Shown here in pieces: positions 1 to 7,885 of a stretch of DNA of 64,000 nucleotides. Each line of letters begins with the position of its first letter. Within the stretch, counting starts at the first letter, position 1. Source of the stretch: Fodinibacter sp963730365 (lineage in GTDB: Bacteria > Actinomycetota > Actinomycetes > Actinomycetales > Dermatophilaceae); the NCBI GenBank assembly GCA_963730365.1, contig CAVSRM010000011.1:124001-188000 (forward strand). The letters run 5' to 3'. A program made the translations under genes and the position numbers. The notes beneath the pieces are model-generated. The model was not told the origin of the DNA and did not search any database. It worked only from the letters and a program-made list of their open reading frames with translations.

Positions 1-2
1 GT

Positions 3-794
3 GGCGCGTCCCTCCTCACCGTCGGCGCCGCGGACTCCCCGCTCGCGGAGGTCTGCGCGCGAGCCCGGGGGGTGCACGTCGAGGTCGCGCTCCCCGCGCC
101 GTCGTCCCGCACGGCCCTCTGGTCGCTGCTCACGCCGGTGCTCATCGCTGCGGATGCGCTCGGTCTGATCCTGTGTGCCCCAGCGGTTCTCGAGCGCGTT
201 GCCAGCGTGCTCGACGAGGTCGCCGAGGAGTGCCGGCCCTCGTCGGAGTCCTTCGTCAACCCGGCCAAGGTGCTCGCCACCGGGCTCGCGTCCGCCATCC
301 CGGTGGTCCTCGGTGACGGCCCGCTGACCGGGGTTGCGGCGGGTCGTGCCGCCGCCATGCTCTCCCGTACGGCCCGAGTGCCCGCCACCCACGGCGCCCT
401 GCCGGATGCCGCGGCCCAGGTCGTCGCCTGCCTCGACGGTCCCTACGGCGGAGGAGCGGACCCGGCATCCGGGGCGCAACCGGTGCCGCACGGCGGAGAC
501 ATCTTCGCCGACCCCTACCTCGACGGACCGCCCACGCCACGACTCGGTCTGCTGGCTCTGCGCGACCCCGACCTCGACCCGGCCGAGGTCGCACTCGCGG
601 ACGCCGTCATCGGGTCGGCTCGGGAGGCCGGAGTCACCGTGTGGGAGCAGGAGGCCCACCCGGGGGAGCCGATCGAGCGGTTGGCCTCGCTCATGGCGCT
701 CACCGACTTCGCCGCCACCTACCTCGCGCTGGGGCTGGGCCTGGACCCCTCCGTGTCGCGCCACGTCACCGAGCTGCGCGACCGCACGTCCTGA
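3..794 (+). CDS. SIS-domain / TobH-like phosphosugar protein, 3' part
   Basis: The frame is open from the first base, so the 5' end lies outside the window; 263 codons precede the TGA at 792-794. The visible part resembles the C-terminal half of the SIS/bacterial phosphoglucose-isomerase-C family that includes mycobacterial TobH (Rv3256c). It has alanine-rich helices, a 'VVLGDGPLTGVAAGRAA' stretch typical of a second SIS lobe, and a C-terminal segment with repeated Leu-Ala helices. In actinobacteria this gene usually sits between phosphomannomutase/manA and ahcY, and ahcY is indeed downstream here, although 14.5 kb away. A role in sugar-phosphate isomerisation or binding is inferred from the family. 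It converges on the VCBS-protein gene with only 4 bp between the stop codons. Confidence 0.6.
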   Translation, partial: GASLLTVGAADSPLAEVCARARGVHVEVALPAPSSRTALWSLLTPVLIAADALGLILCAPAVLERVASVLDEVAEECRPSSESFVNPAKVLATGLASAIPVVLGDGPLTGVAAGRAAAMLSRTARVPATHGALPDAAAQVVACLDGPYGGGADPASGAQPVPHGGDIFADPYLDGPPTPRLGLLALRDPDLDPAEVALADAVIGSAREAGVTVWEQEAHPGEPIERLASLMALTDFAATYLALGLGLDPSVSRHVTELRDRTS

Positions 795-798
795 GCCC

Positions 799-3700
799 TC
801 ACGGGAGCAGCACGTCGAAGCGCTCCACCCCCGAGCCCTGGAGGTGGCTCAGCCGCACCTGCAGCTGCCCGACCTGGCCCGGCTTGCCCGGAATCGACGA
901 CAGCCGGTGGTGGAAGCGCACCGTGTCCCCGGCATCCACCCGCATGTGTCGTGCCTGGAGATAGCCCGCCGCGGGTCGCCCCCGCAGCTTCAGGCTGGTG
1001 ACCTCGACGTTGGTGGCCGGCGTGCGACCCCGGTTGGTCACCTCGAGCTCCACGATCACCTGGCCTGCCTCGTTCCGGCTGAGCAGGGGGAGGATCTCGA
1101 GCTCGACGCCGGCGTCCAGTGCCGTGGGCGAGAGCTCCCAGGATGGTCCCGTCGGTCCCGCCGCCTTCCCCTTCCCCTTCCCCTTCCCCTTCCCCTTCCC
1201 CTTCCGTTTCCCTTCGGCTCGGTGCTGGTCGACGAACCGGAGGTCGACGTCGCCAGGGCAGCACCGGCGACGGCCGTGCTCCCCGCGGCGACCGGCGGGA
1301 TCGGGGCGTAGGTGCCCTCGACGTAGAGGTCCCACGGATTGGGTGGCCGGGTGGGGCCGCACGGCGGGTCGGTGCTGAACTTGGTGACCGAGCAGCTGCC
1401 GGCCCAGTACAGGCGGCTCCACCCCTGGCGAGCCCGGAGCACCTCCTCCACCGACACGCCGAGCGGGTAGACCGTCTCTGTGCCGCGGGTCCCGGCGAGC
1501 TTCTCGAGCAGCGCCGACTCGACGAGGTCGCCCGTCTTGGTGTCGACGACGAAGTACTGGGAACACTTGTTGGTGAGAAACGGCTGCTGCACCCGGGCGT
1601 CGGGGATCGGCCACCAGTACCACCCGCCGTTGACGTAGTCGGCGTAGCTCGGGTCGGTGAAGCGGCACTCCTGCAGGTTGATCGACCACGCCCACTTGGT
1701 CTCGGGCTCCAGCATCTGCCACGCGTTGGTGGCGTAACCCTGCAGCATCCCGACCAGGGCGTTTGCCGAGGCCCCGTCGTCCCACGTCCACTTGGGGGCC
1801 ACGCCGGCCCGCATCTGCCCGCCCATGGCCGCGAGCAGCCCGTAGTCGCCGGGTCGCAGGGTGTTGGTGCCCGGGTCGGACCCTCCGGTGATGGCCCCCG
1901 CCTGCTCCAGGGTCACCGCCTTCGACCGCGTCCACAGCGTGAGCAGGTCCCCTTCGAGCACGGTGAGGGTGCCCGAGATGGTGCCGTCGCTCTCCTGCCC
2001 CCTGTCGAGCACCTCCGAGGCCGTGAGGCAGACCGCGCTGACCGTGCCGGCGATGGCCTCGGCGGCGGTGAAGGCCTTCTCGGCGGCCTTGAAGACCTCG
2101 CCGAAACCCATGAGGGAGGCCCCGATGTCGGTGATGAGCGAGACGACGTCGAGGATCCAGCTCGTGCTCGACGTCACCTCCTCCGACAGCGTGAGGTCGC
2201 CCGCGATCGACGTGAGCGACACCGTGTCCTGGCCGTACACGCTGTCGAGGAGCTGACTGAGCAGCGAGTACCACGTCTGCACGGCGGCCACCCACTCGAA
2301 CTCCGAGCGGAACTGCTCGATGGCGGCGTCCCAGACGCCCTGTTCCACGCTGCTCGACCTGGGGATGCTGCCCAGCGTCGAGTCGGCCCAGCTGACCCAG
2401 TCGCCGCTGTGCACGCTGTTGTCGTACTGCCCCCGGGGTCCGTTGGGGTCCTCCAGTCCCAGCCCCGCGTTGACGGCCGCGATGATGGCCTGCTCGGTGG
2501 CGGGGTCGGCGGCGATCGCCGGCCAGCCGGCCGAGGCCCGTCGCCACCCGGCGTCGACGAGCTCCCAGGTGTCGATGGCGGAGGAGGTACGGGCGAGCAG
2601 AACCGCCCGGGCCGGGCCGGAGTCCCTGGCCACGGATGCCGTCCGGATGGTCGAGTAGTACTGCACCTGGCCCCAGCCCTGCGCGTCGTCCCACGGCGGC
2701 CCGTCCGGCCCGGTCTCCCAGGCACCCGTGCCGGATCCCGGTGAGCCGGTGAACCGCCAGACCCGGATGCCGGCCGCGCTCCTCGCGAGCAGCTCGGCGC
2801 GTCCGTCCCCGTCGATGTCGGTGCACTGGAGGGTGGCGTAGTAGGGCTGCTCGTCCCATCCGGCGGCGTCGTCCAGGCCGGGGAGGAAGGCGAGCTCCAC
2901 CCAGCCGGATGCCGTGAGCCGCCACGTGTGCATCCCGTCACCGCCCCGGCCGAGCAGCTCGTCGCGGCCGTCGCCGTCGACGTCGGCGCACTGGAGGGTG
3001 GAGTAGAGGGAGGCGTCGGCCCAGCCGTTGGCGTTCGAGAGGCCCGGGAGGGTCGCGAGGGGCTTCCACGTGGTTCCGTCGAACGTCCAGGCCAGCAGGG
3101 CGTCGGACCCCCGGCCGAGGACCTGGGCGTGGTGTGCCCCGGCGGTGGGGTCGATGGCGGCGCACTGGATGGTGAGGTAGTTCGCGGGCAGGTACCAGTC
3201 GTTCGCGTCGGACAGGTCGGTGAGGGTGGGCAGCGGCGTCCAGGTGTCGTCGGCCTCGAGGCGCCAGGCCATCAGGCCGTCGGGGCCTCGCACGAGCAGC
3301 TCGGCACGGCCGTCGCCGTCGATGTCGGCGCACTGCATCGTGGAGTAGTACTCGGGCTTGCGCCACACGTCGTCGTCCAGGAGCGGCGCCCCGCTGGCGC
3401 TCTCCACCCGGGTCCACTCCGACACCCCGGCCTGGGGGACCGGGTCGTAGCGCCACACGTCGAGCCCGTTCGGCCCCCGCCCGATGAGCTCGGCGCGACC
3501 GTCGCCGTCGAGGTCGGCCGTCTGGATGGTCTCGTAGTACTGCGGTTCACCCCAGCCCTGCAGGTCCGACCACACGGGGGAGTCGCCGAGGAGGTCCCAC
3601 CACTGCCCCGAGGCGGTGTCGAAGCGGTAGGCGAGGATGCCGCCCGGTCCGCGCAGCACCAGCTCGTCGGACCCGTCCCCGTCGAGGTCGGCGCTCTGCC

Positions 3701-3980
3701 GGGTGCGGTTGACCCGCCGTGAGCCGGCCTGGAGGGTGTCGTAGTACTTCGGCTGATCCATGTTGACGGAGTCGCCGAGGATCGGGAGCGCCAAGGGTGA
3801 CTGCGGCGTCGTGAGGAGGGGGAGCGCTGCAGCCGCCCGGGCGGGGAGGGAACGCAGTGCACCCTGACCCAGGACGGCGCCGGTGAGGGCGGTCATCGTG
3901 GCGCTTCGCATCACCGTGCGCCGGGAGACCTCGGGGCCCTGGGGGAGGGGTCGGTGGAACGGGGATCGGCGCTGGTCCAT
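799..3980 (-). CDS. Tat-exported FG-GAP/VCBS repeat protein, C-terminal domain in -1 frame
   Basis: Predicted secreted protein. Start ATG at 3980 has an AGAGG box upstream. Residues ~19-45 form a twin-arginine signal (SRRTVM, then a hydrophobic Ala/Leu stretch ending ARAAA). Seven FG-GAP-like repeats follow (~70-490), each of the form YYxTxQ-xADxDGDGxxELLxRG; five keep the DxDGDG calcium loop. A helical alpha domain follows (~520-800), then a Trp/Tyr-rich domain. At 1206-1212 the frame reaches G-GGA-AAC followed by (GGGGAA)n. In frame 0 translation runs into Arg-Gly repeats and an Arg-rich tail stopping at 1056. In the -1 frame it gives Gly-Lys repeats and then a convincing beta-rich CARDB-like domain (VELEVTNRGRTPATNVEV...) ending at 799. 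The coordinates given assume the -1 shift. Alternatives are a sequencing indel in the repeat, or a true frame-0 end at 1056. The ligand is unknown. Confidence 0.7.
1163..1212 (-). other. candidate -1 frameshift site: GGGAAAC heptamer plus G-quadruplex repeat
   Basis: On the coding (minus) strand, 1212-1206 reads GGGAAAC, placed in the zero frame as G GGA AAC, the canonical X XXY YYZ slippery arrangement. After a 4-nt spacer (GGAA) come six GGGG tracts separated by AA (1201-1168), able in principle to form an intramolecular G-quadruplex in the mRNA. A -1 slip changes Gly-Asn-Gly-Arg into Gly-Lys-Arg-Lys and opens the frame of the C-terminal domain. GGGAAAC is a known viral -1 slippery heptamer, and G-quadruplexes can stimulate -1 shifting. 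Function here is inference. Confidence 0.5.
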
Positions 3981-4180
3981 GAGCGACCTCTGGAGTGGGG
4001 GTACGGGCTGGGGAGCGTCGAGGGCTCCCACGGACGACGACCATGCACTGATGGCGAGCCGCCCACGAGCGGGCCTCACGTCCACCCAACCCGACTCGTT
4101 CCCCGTCTGTCCATAGCTATATCGGGCCATTTCCGCCGCGCCTCGGCGCGGATGCTTGGCCAGGGCGTGCCCCTATCTCC

Positions 4181-4400
4181 TGCGGGCCGGGCGAGGGGGA
4201 GCCGCTGTGGGCTGGGTGAGGGTTCGTCGTGCGCGGGGTGGTCGCCTGCCCGGCGGGCCTGGGGAGGGGGAGCCGCTGTGGCTGGGCGAGGAGGTCGCCG
4301 TGCTGGGCGGGCGCTGACCCCGCGGGCTGGGCCAGCCTCAGTCGCTGCGGGCTGCGCGAGGGGTCGTCGCTGCGGGCTGGGCAAGGGCGAGTCGCTGCGC
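4181..4400. repeat. degenerate GCTGYGGGCTGGGCGAGG repeats
   Basis: The 357-bp gap between the VCBS gene and ybaK carries several imperfect copies of a G-rich word, GCTGYGGGCTGGGYGAGGG. They lie near 4181-4200, 4201-4229, 4268-4291, 4341-4369 and 4369-4390, the last two running into the 3' end of ybaK. Related copies (GCGGCGGGCTGCGCGAGGAC at about 4960-4979, and a mutated copy at 4924-4943) lie on the other side of ybaK. No gene is convincing here. The rest of the gap includes a TATAGCTAT word near 4117-4125 that could belong to the VCBS promoter. Confidence 0.45.
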
Positions 4401-4901
4401 GCCGGGGAGCGTCAGCAGGTCCTCACCGGTCAGCAGCAGCTTGCTGCGGCGAAGCCCGCTCCCGATCACGACCTCGCCCGCCGCCACGACGGCATCGTCG
4501 ACGAGTACCGGCCACCCGGCGGGAAGTCCGACCGGGGTGATGCCACCGAACTCCATGCCGGTCAGACCCACGGCATCATCCATCGGCGCGAACGAGATCT
4601 TCCTCGCCCCGAGGTGCCGGCGCACGATGCCGTTGACATCCGCCCGGTCGGTCGCGAGCACCATCACCGCGGCATAGGTCGTGACGTCCGCGCGTCGCCC
4701 CGCGACGACGACGCAGTTGGCGCTCGCCGCCAGGGCCACGTCGTAGGCCGTGCAGAAAGCGGCCGTGTCGGCCACATCCGGGTCGATGGATGCGACGAGC
4801 GCCCCGGGCACCGCGGGCAGGGCCTCCACCACCGCGTCGGCGAGCAGGTCGGGGTGGTCAGCAGCAGGTGACCAGGCGAGCGTTCCACGAGCAGACGGCA
4901 T
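4338..4901 (-). CDS. YbaK/EbsC-family aminoacyl-tRNA deacylase
   Basis: A 187-residue protein of the YbaK/ProX editing family, which hydrolyses misacylated tRNAs such as Cys- or Ala-tRNAPro in trans. Visible features are the N-terminal helix region, a 'NCVVVAGRRADVTTYAAVMV' strand block, the conserved basic 'RRHLGARKISFAP' segment, and the substrate-loop signature 'GMEFGGITPVGLP'. Length is normal for a single-domain YbaK protein. The ATG at 4901 is preceded by TAGCGT 7 nt upstream and no Shine-Dalgarno, which suggests a leaderless start. The last ~15 residues (LALAQPAATTPRAARSD) are encoded by the G-rich repeat family flanking the gene, so the original stop may have been replaced by repeat sequence. 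It reads toward the VCBS gene but need not be cotranscribed. Confidence 0.85.
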   Translation of the reverse strand: MPSARGTLAWSPAADHPDLLADAVVEALPAVPGALVASIDPDVADTAAFCTAYDVALAASANCVVVAGRRADVTTYAAVMVLATDRADVNGIVRRHLGARKISFAPMDDAVGLTGMEFGGITPVGLPAGWPVLVDDAVVAAGEVVIGSGLRRSKLLLTGEDLLTLPGAQRLALAQPAATTPRAARSD

Positions 4902-5010
4902 ACCGCCGACGCTACCGAAACGCTCGCGGCAGGCTGCGCCAGGACTCTTCCGAACGTCCGCGGCGGGCTGCGCGAGGACCTAACAAGATGCGCGCGGCGC
5001 ACGGCCCGTC

Positions 5011-5093
5011 AGGGCTCTACCGCCCGCGGACAACGTCTGGTCCAGACCCTGTTCCGGCAGGGCGCTACCGCCCGCGGACAATGTCTGGCCCAG
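5011..5093. repeat. two 35-bp direct repeats upstream of DUF6325 gene
   Basis: 5011-5045 and 5059-5093 are near-identical (AGGGCKCTACCGCCCGCGG, then ACAAYGTCTGGYCCAG), with start-to-start spacing of 48 bp. Copy 1 contains the palindrome TCTGGTCCAGA at 5036-5046. They lie 50-130 bp before the start codon of the DUF6325 gene, in the position of promoter or operator sequence, and could be binding sites for one regulator. The rest of the gap 4902-5142 shows no gene. Confidence 0.5.
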
Positions 5094-5142
5094 CGCCCGT
5101 GCGGGTGCGAGGATGCACCGCACCCCAACGAAGGGAGGGCCC

Positions 5143-5592
5143 ATGAGCCCCGCACCAACACGACCGGTTGGCCCGGTCGACCTCGCCGTGATCGGCTTCG
5201 CCGGAGAGCTCCGCCAAGGCGGAGTGCGTCAGGCCATTGCCGATGCCGTCGAGAAGGGCGCGGTGGCCGTGCTCGACGTGCTGCTGGTCCGCAAGGACGG
5301 CAACGGCGACGTGCTCCTCTTCGATGCCGAGGCCGGTGGCGACAACGAGGAGCTGCTCGGCTTCGCCACCGAGCTGCCCGACCTGATCGGCGAGGAGGAC
5401 GCCTTGGCGATCGCCGAGGAGATGGCGCCGAACTCCACCGTGCTCGTCATCGCCTGGGAGAACACCTGGGCCGCCGAGATCGCCGAGAGCATTCGTGAGC
5501 TCGACGGGGAAGTCCTTGTCATGGAGCGCATCCCCGCCGCCGACGTGCAGGCCATCGTCGACGTCATCACCGAGATGGGGGACCAGTCATGA
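5143..5592 (+). CDS. DUF6325/DUF1269-type small protein
   Basis: A 149-residue acidic protein. Start ATG at 5143 is chosen because GAAGGGAGGG lies just upstream and the family begins at this GPVDLAVIGF strand. The pattern is an alpha/beta fold: first strand 'PVDLAVIGFAGE', helix 'VRQAIADAVEKGAVAVLDVLLVRKD', then a C-terminal strand and helix ending 'VQAIVDVITEMG'. This matches the actinobacterial DUF6325 family (related to DUF1269), whose biochemical role is unknown; members are often linked to membrane or stress proteins. It overlaps the following SHOCT gene by 4 bp (ATGA), so the two are translationally coupled. The two 35-bp direct repeats upstream may control both. Confidence 0.75.
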   Translation: MSPAPTRPVGPVDLAVIGFAGELRQGGVRQAIADAVEKGAVAVLDVLLVRKDGNGDVLLFDAEAGGDNEELLGFATELPDLIGEEDALAIAEEMAPNSTVLVIAWENTWAAEIAESIRELDGEVLVMERIPAADVQAIVDVITEMGDQS

Positions 5593-5933
5593 GGAGACGT
5601 CGGGGACGTCCGGGGCTCGTCGGCACCGCAGCCCGCACCGCCGTCGTCGTCGGCACGGCGAGTGCCGTCAGCGGTCGCTCGCGCTCACGCGAGGCGGCCT
5701 CGGCGCAGCAGGAGGCCGACGCCGCTGCCTACCAGCAGCAACAGCAGGCAGAAGCGGCAGAGGCGCAGGCCGCAGCAGCCCAGGCCGTTGCCGCTCCGCC
5801 GCCCGCGCCGGCACCCTCGGCCTCCAGCACCGACGACATGATGGCGGCGCTCGAGCGGCTGGGCGGCCTGCACGCGCAGGGGATCCTCACCGACGAGGAG
5901 TTCGCCGCCCAGAAGGCCAAGATCCTCGGCTGA
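5589..5933 (+). CDS. SHOCT-domain protein
   Basis: A 114-residue protein with a basic N-terminus (MRRRRGRPG) and a weakly hydrophobic segment (~12-28). An Ala/Gln-rich low-complexity spacer follows with a QQQQQ run (~38-80). The C-terminal SHOCT domain (~82-114) is recognised by 'ALERLGGLHAQGILTDEEFAAQKAKIL'. SHOCT domains are short oligomerisation modules at protein ends. Its start overlaps the stop of the DUF6325 gene. The pairing of DUF6325 with SHOCT proteins is common in actinobacteria, but the function is unknown. An operon of these two genes ends at the strong hairpin near 6028-6056. Confidence 0.8.
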   Translation: MRRRRGRPGLVGTAARTAVVVGTASAVSGRSRSREAASAQQEADAAAYQQQQQAEAAEAQAAAAQAVAAPPPAPAPSASSTDDMMAALERLGGLHAQGILTDEEFAAQKAKILG

Positions 5934-6027
5934 GTCCGGATGAACGGCTGAACTCCGCTGGGCGATGTGACTCTTGAGACCGACCGGACCCGGCTGATGT
6001 CGGTTTGGTCCGGAGTGCTCTGACATG

Positions 6028-6056
6028 GGGCCGCGGTGACATTCTCACCGCGGCCC
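6028..6056. terminator. bidirectional terminator hairpin
   Basis: Perfect 12-bp inverted repeat GGGCCGCGGTGA / TCACCGCGGCCC with a 5-nt loop (CATTC). It lies between the convergent SHOCT and HNH genes. There is no long T-run, as is usual in high-GC actinobacteria. The rest of this 193-bp gap holds a small tandem repeat (TTGATTGGTTCG-like, about 6089-6112). Confidence 0.75.
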
Positions 6057-6126
6057 TCGGTCGTTGCCGCTCGTGAGCGTCGTTACTCAATGATTGGTTC
6101 GTTGATTGGTTCGGCGCAGGGCCGGC

Positions 6127-7563
6127 TCAGGGTCGGCGATGGAGCGTGACGGACTTCCGATGTCTCGCGTCGCTGGTCACCCGGTGTTCGTACCTCGGGT
6201 CGTGCACCCGGGCATGGTGCCACCGGCAGAGGGGCACGGCGAGGTCGAGGTCCGTCGCTCCGCCTTTCGCCCACGGGTCCTCGTGATGGAGCTCTGACCA
6301 CGCATAGGGGCGATCGCACCCGTCTGCGGCGCACTCGTCGTACGCCGTGGCCAGCGCGACCCGTTGTGCCTCGCTGAAGAACCGGTTCGACCGCCCCAGG
6401 TCGAGAGGAAGGGAGCCTCCGGAAAGTACTGCGGGGAGGATGCCGGCGTTGCAGGCCACCCGGCGGGTCTCGCTCGCCGACAGGTCGTGGCCGGTGTCGA
6501 GGTGTGCGGCCCCGACACCCTCGCGTAGCCGGTCGTGGTCGATGGTGACGACCACCGTGGCGGCGACCTTGCCGTGAAGCCGGTCCGTGGGGAGGTGCTC
6601 GAGCAGCTCGACGAAGGCTGCGCCGTAGCGCTGCGCCCAGTCACCGCCCTCGGCAAGCCTGCCACGGGAACCAGCAGCGGGCCCAGCCTGGCCGACGACT
6701 GTGGCCTGGCCGACGGTGCTGTGCTGGGAACCCTCTGCTGCAGCCCCGAGTCGGTCGATTGTGGCCCGGGCGCCGTCGACGCAGGTGTGGGCGCCGGAGG
6801 CCGCGGCCTGAGCTCCGTCCAGGCCGCCACCGCCCGCGGCCCGCAGGGCCGCTCGCCGGGGCGAGGCGAGCTGCTGGACCGTTTTGCGAAGGATCGCCCC
6901 AGCCAGCGTCGGCACGGTGAAGTGGCCGGTGACGGTGCCGTCATGGTTGTCGTGCATCGTCAGCCGCACCGTCGCCTCGGCGCGCTGTTCCTCGCCACGC
7001 AGCTCGGCGTCTTCGTGGGCCAGGGCCTCCTCCGCTGTGCGTTCGGCCGCCAGCAGGGCCCGTCGCCCGGCGCGCCTGAGCCTGGCGGGGTCGACCCGCT
7101 TGGCCTGCGCGACCAGCGACCTTTCGATGCGGGTCACCTCGGTGGGGGTGAGGCTCTCGGGAAGTCGTGAGGTGGTACCGGCGATGACAGCGGCGTGCGC
7201 CGTCGACACCTCACCGGCGGCCAGTGCCTCCTTGGTGGCCGGGAGCGAGGTGTCCAGGGCAGTGGCCAGCGAGACGTCGGCTGCTGCCTTTCCGCCCCAG
7301 CTGCGAGTGTGGGCAGCCAACCAGGCCGGCGTGCCCGTCATCCCCGCAGTCGTGGCGACCCCACCGCGGTCAGCGGCGGCGACCATCGACAGCTTCATCG
7401 ACTCGAGCCGGGCGATCGCGCGGTCCACCGACGCGATGTCCGGCCCCGTCACCGGCCCATGGATCGGCCCGGGCTCCACCGAGTCGAGCACGTGGTGCAC
7501 GCGCCGGACACCCTCGATGACCGGCACGGTGCCGGTGGCGGGGAGCGCGGTGGTCGATGTCAT
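6127..7563 (-). CDS. DUF222 / HNH endonuclease (13E12-repeat family)
   Basis: A 478-residue protein with the two-part layout of the actinobacterial 13E12 family. The DUF222 helical region spans ~30-330. The C-terminal HNH nuclease module (~405-455) is 'CAADGCDRPYAW..LHHEDPWAKGG..DLDLAVPLCRWHHARVHD'; the HH pair, the central Asp/Asn-type position and the final WHH..H are all present, as is the first Cys-X4-Cys metal pair. A glycine/alanine-rich insertion (~250-300) separates DUF222 halves. These genes are multicopy and spread within actinobacterial genomes. A mobile or homing role is proposed for the family but not proven. It is intact, starts at ATG 7563, and the AT-richer stretch just upstream (7564-7640) may hold its promoter. 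Confidence 0.85.
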   Translation of the reverse strand: MTSTTALPATGTVPVIEGVRRVHHVLDSVEPGPIHGPVTGPDIASVDRAIARLESMKLSMVAAADRGGVATTAGMTGTPAWLAAHTRSWGGKAAADVSLATALDTSLPATKEALAAGEVSTAHAAVIAGTTSRLPESLTPTEVTRIERSLVAQAKRVDPARLRRAGRRALLAAERTAEEALAHEDAELRGEEQRAEATVRLTMHDNHDGTVTGHFTVPTLAGAILRKTVQQLASPRRAALRAAGGGGLDGAQAAASGAHTCVDGARATIDRLGAAAEGSQHSTVGQATVVGQAGPAAGSRGRLAEGGDWAQRYGAAFVELLEHLPTDRLHGKVAATVVVTIDHDRLREGVGAAHLDTGHDLSASETRRVACNAGILPAVLSGGSLPLDLGRSNRFFSEAQRVALATAYDECAADGCDRPYAWSELHHEDPWAKGGATDLDLAVPLCRWHHARVHDPRYEHRVTSDARHRKSVTLHRRP

Positions 7564-7708
7564 GGGAACAGACTAATCGAACAAAGATACGAAAACAACA
7601 CCAAACCGCCCCGCTTGTGGACAAACGGCAACAAAACGAGCTGTCGCCCGAGGTGCCGGGCGCTCGTGTCACCGGGTGACCTGTGCCGCGGTGCAAACCG
7701 GCCCGGCC

Positions 7709-7865
7709 GGGTGCGGGCCCCGAGTGCGGCCCTCCGGGTGCTGGCCCCGAGTGCGGGCCCTCCGGGTGCGGGCCCCCAGTGCGGCCCTCCGGGTGCTGGC
7801 CCTCCGGGTGTCGGCCCATCGCAGGACGCGCCGAGTCCCGAGGCGTCGAGTCCCGAGGCGTCGAG
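7709..7865. repeat. tandem G/C-rich repeats 3' of RTX gene
   Basis: The 322-bp gap between the RTX gene and the HNH gene contains three 27-28-bp units of the form GGGTGCKGGCCCCGAGTGCG (then GGCCCTCC) at 7709-7790, followed by shortened copies to ~7819. A second array, GAGTCCCGAGGCGTC x2, lies at 7833-7862. As RNA from the RTX gene it would be a 3' UTR. No coding sequence is supported in the gap. Confidence 0.6.
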
Positions 7866-7885
7866 CGTCGCTGCGCCCTTGGCGC

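Noticed and set aside
1056..1170. Frame-0 Arg-Gly tail as the natural C-terminus of the VCBS protein
   Set aside because: Its Arg/Ser/Pro-rich end looks like a shadow, whereas the -1 frame gives a well-formed beta domain. It is kept only as the unshifted product.
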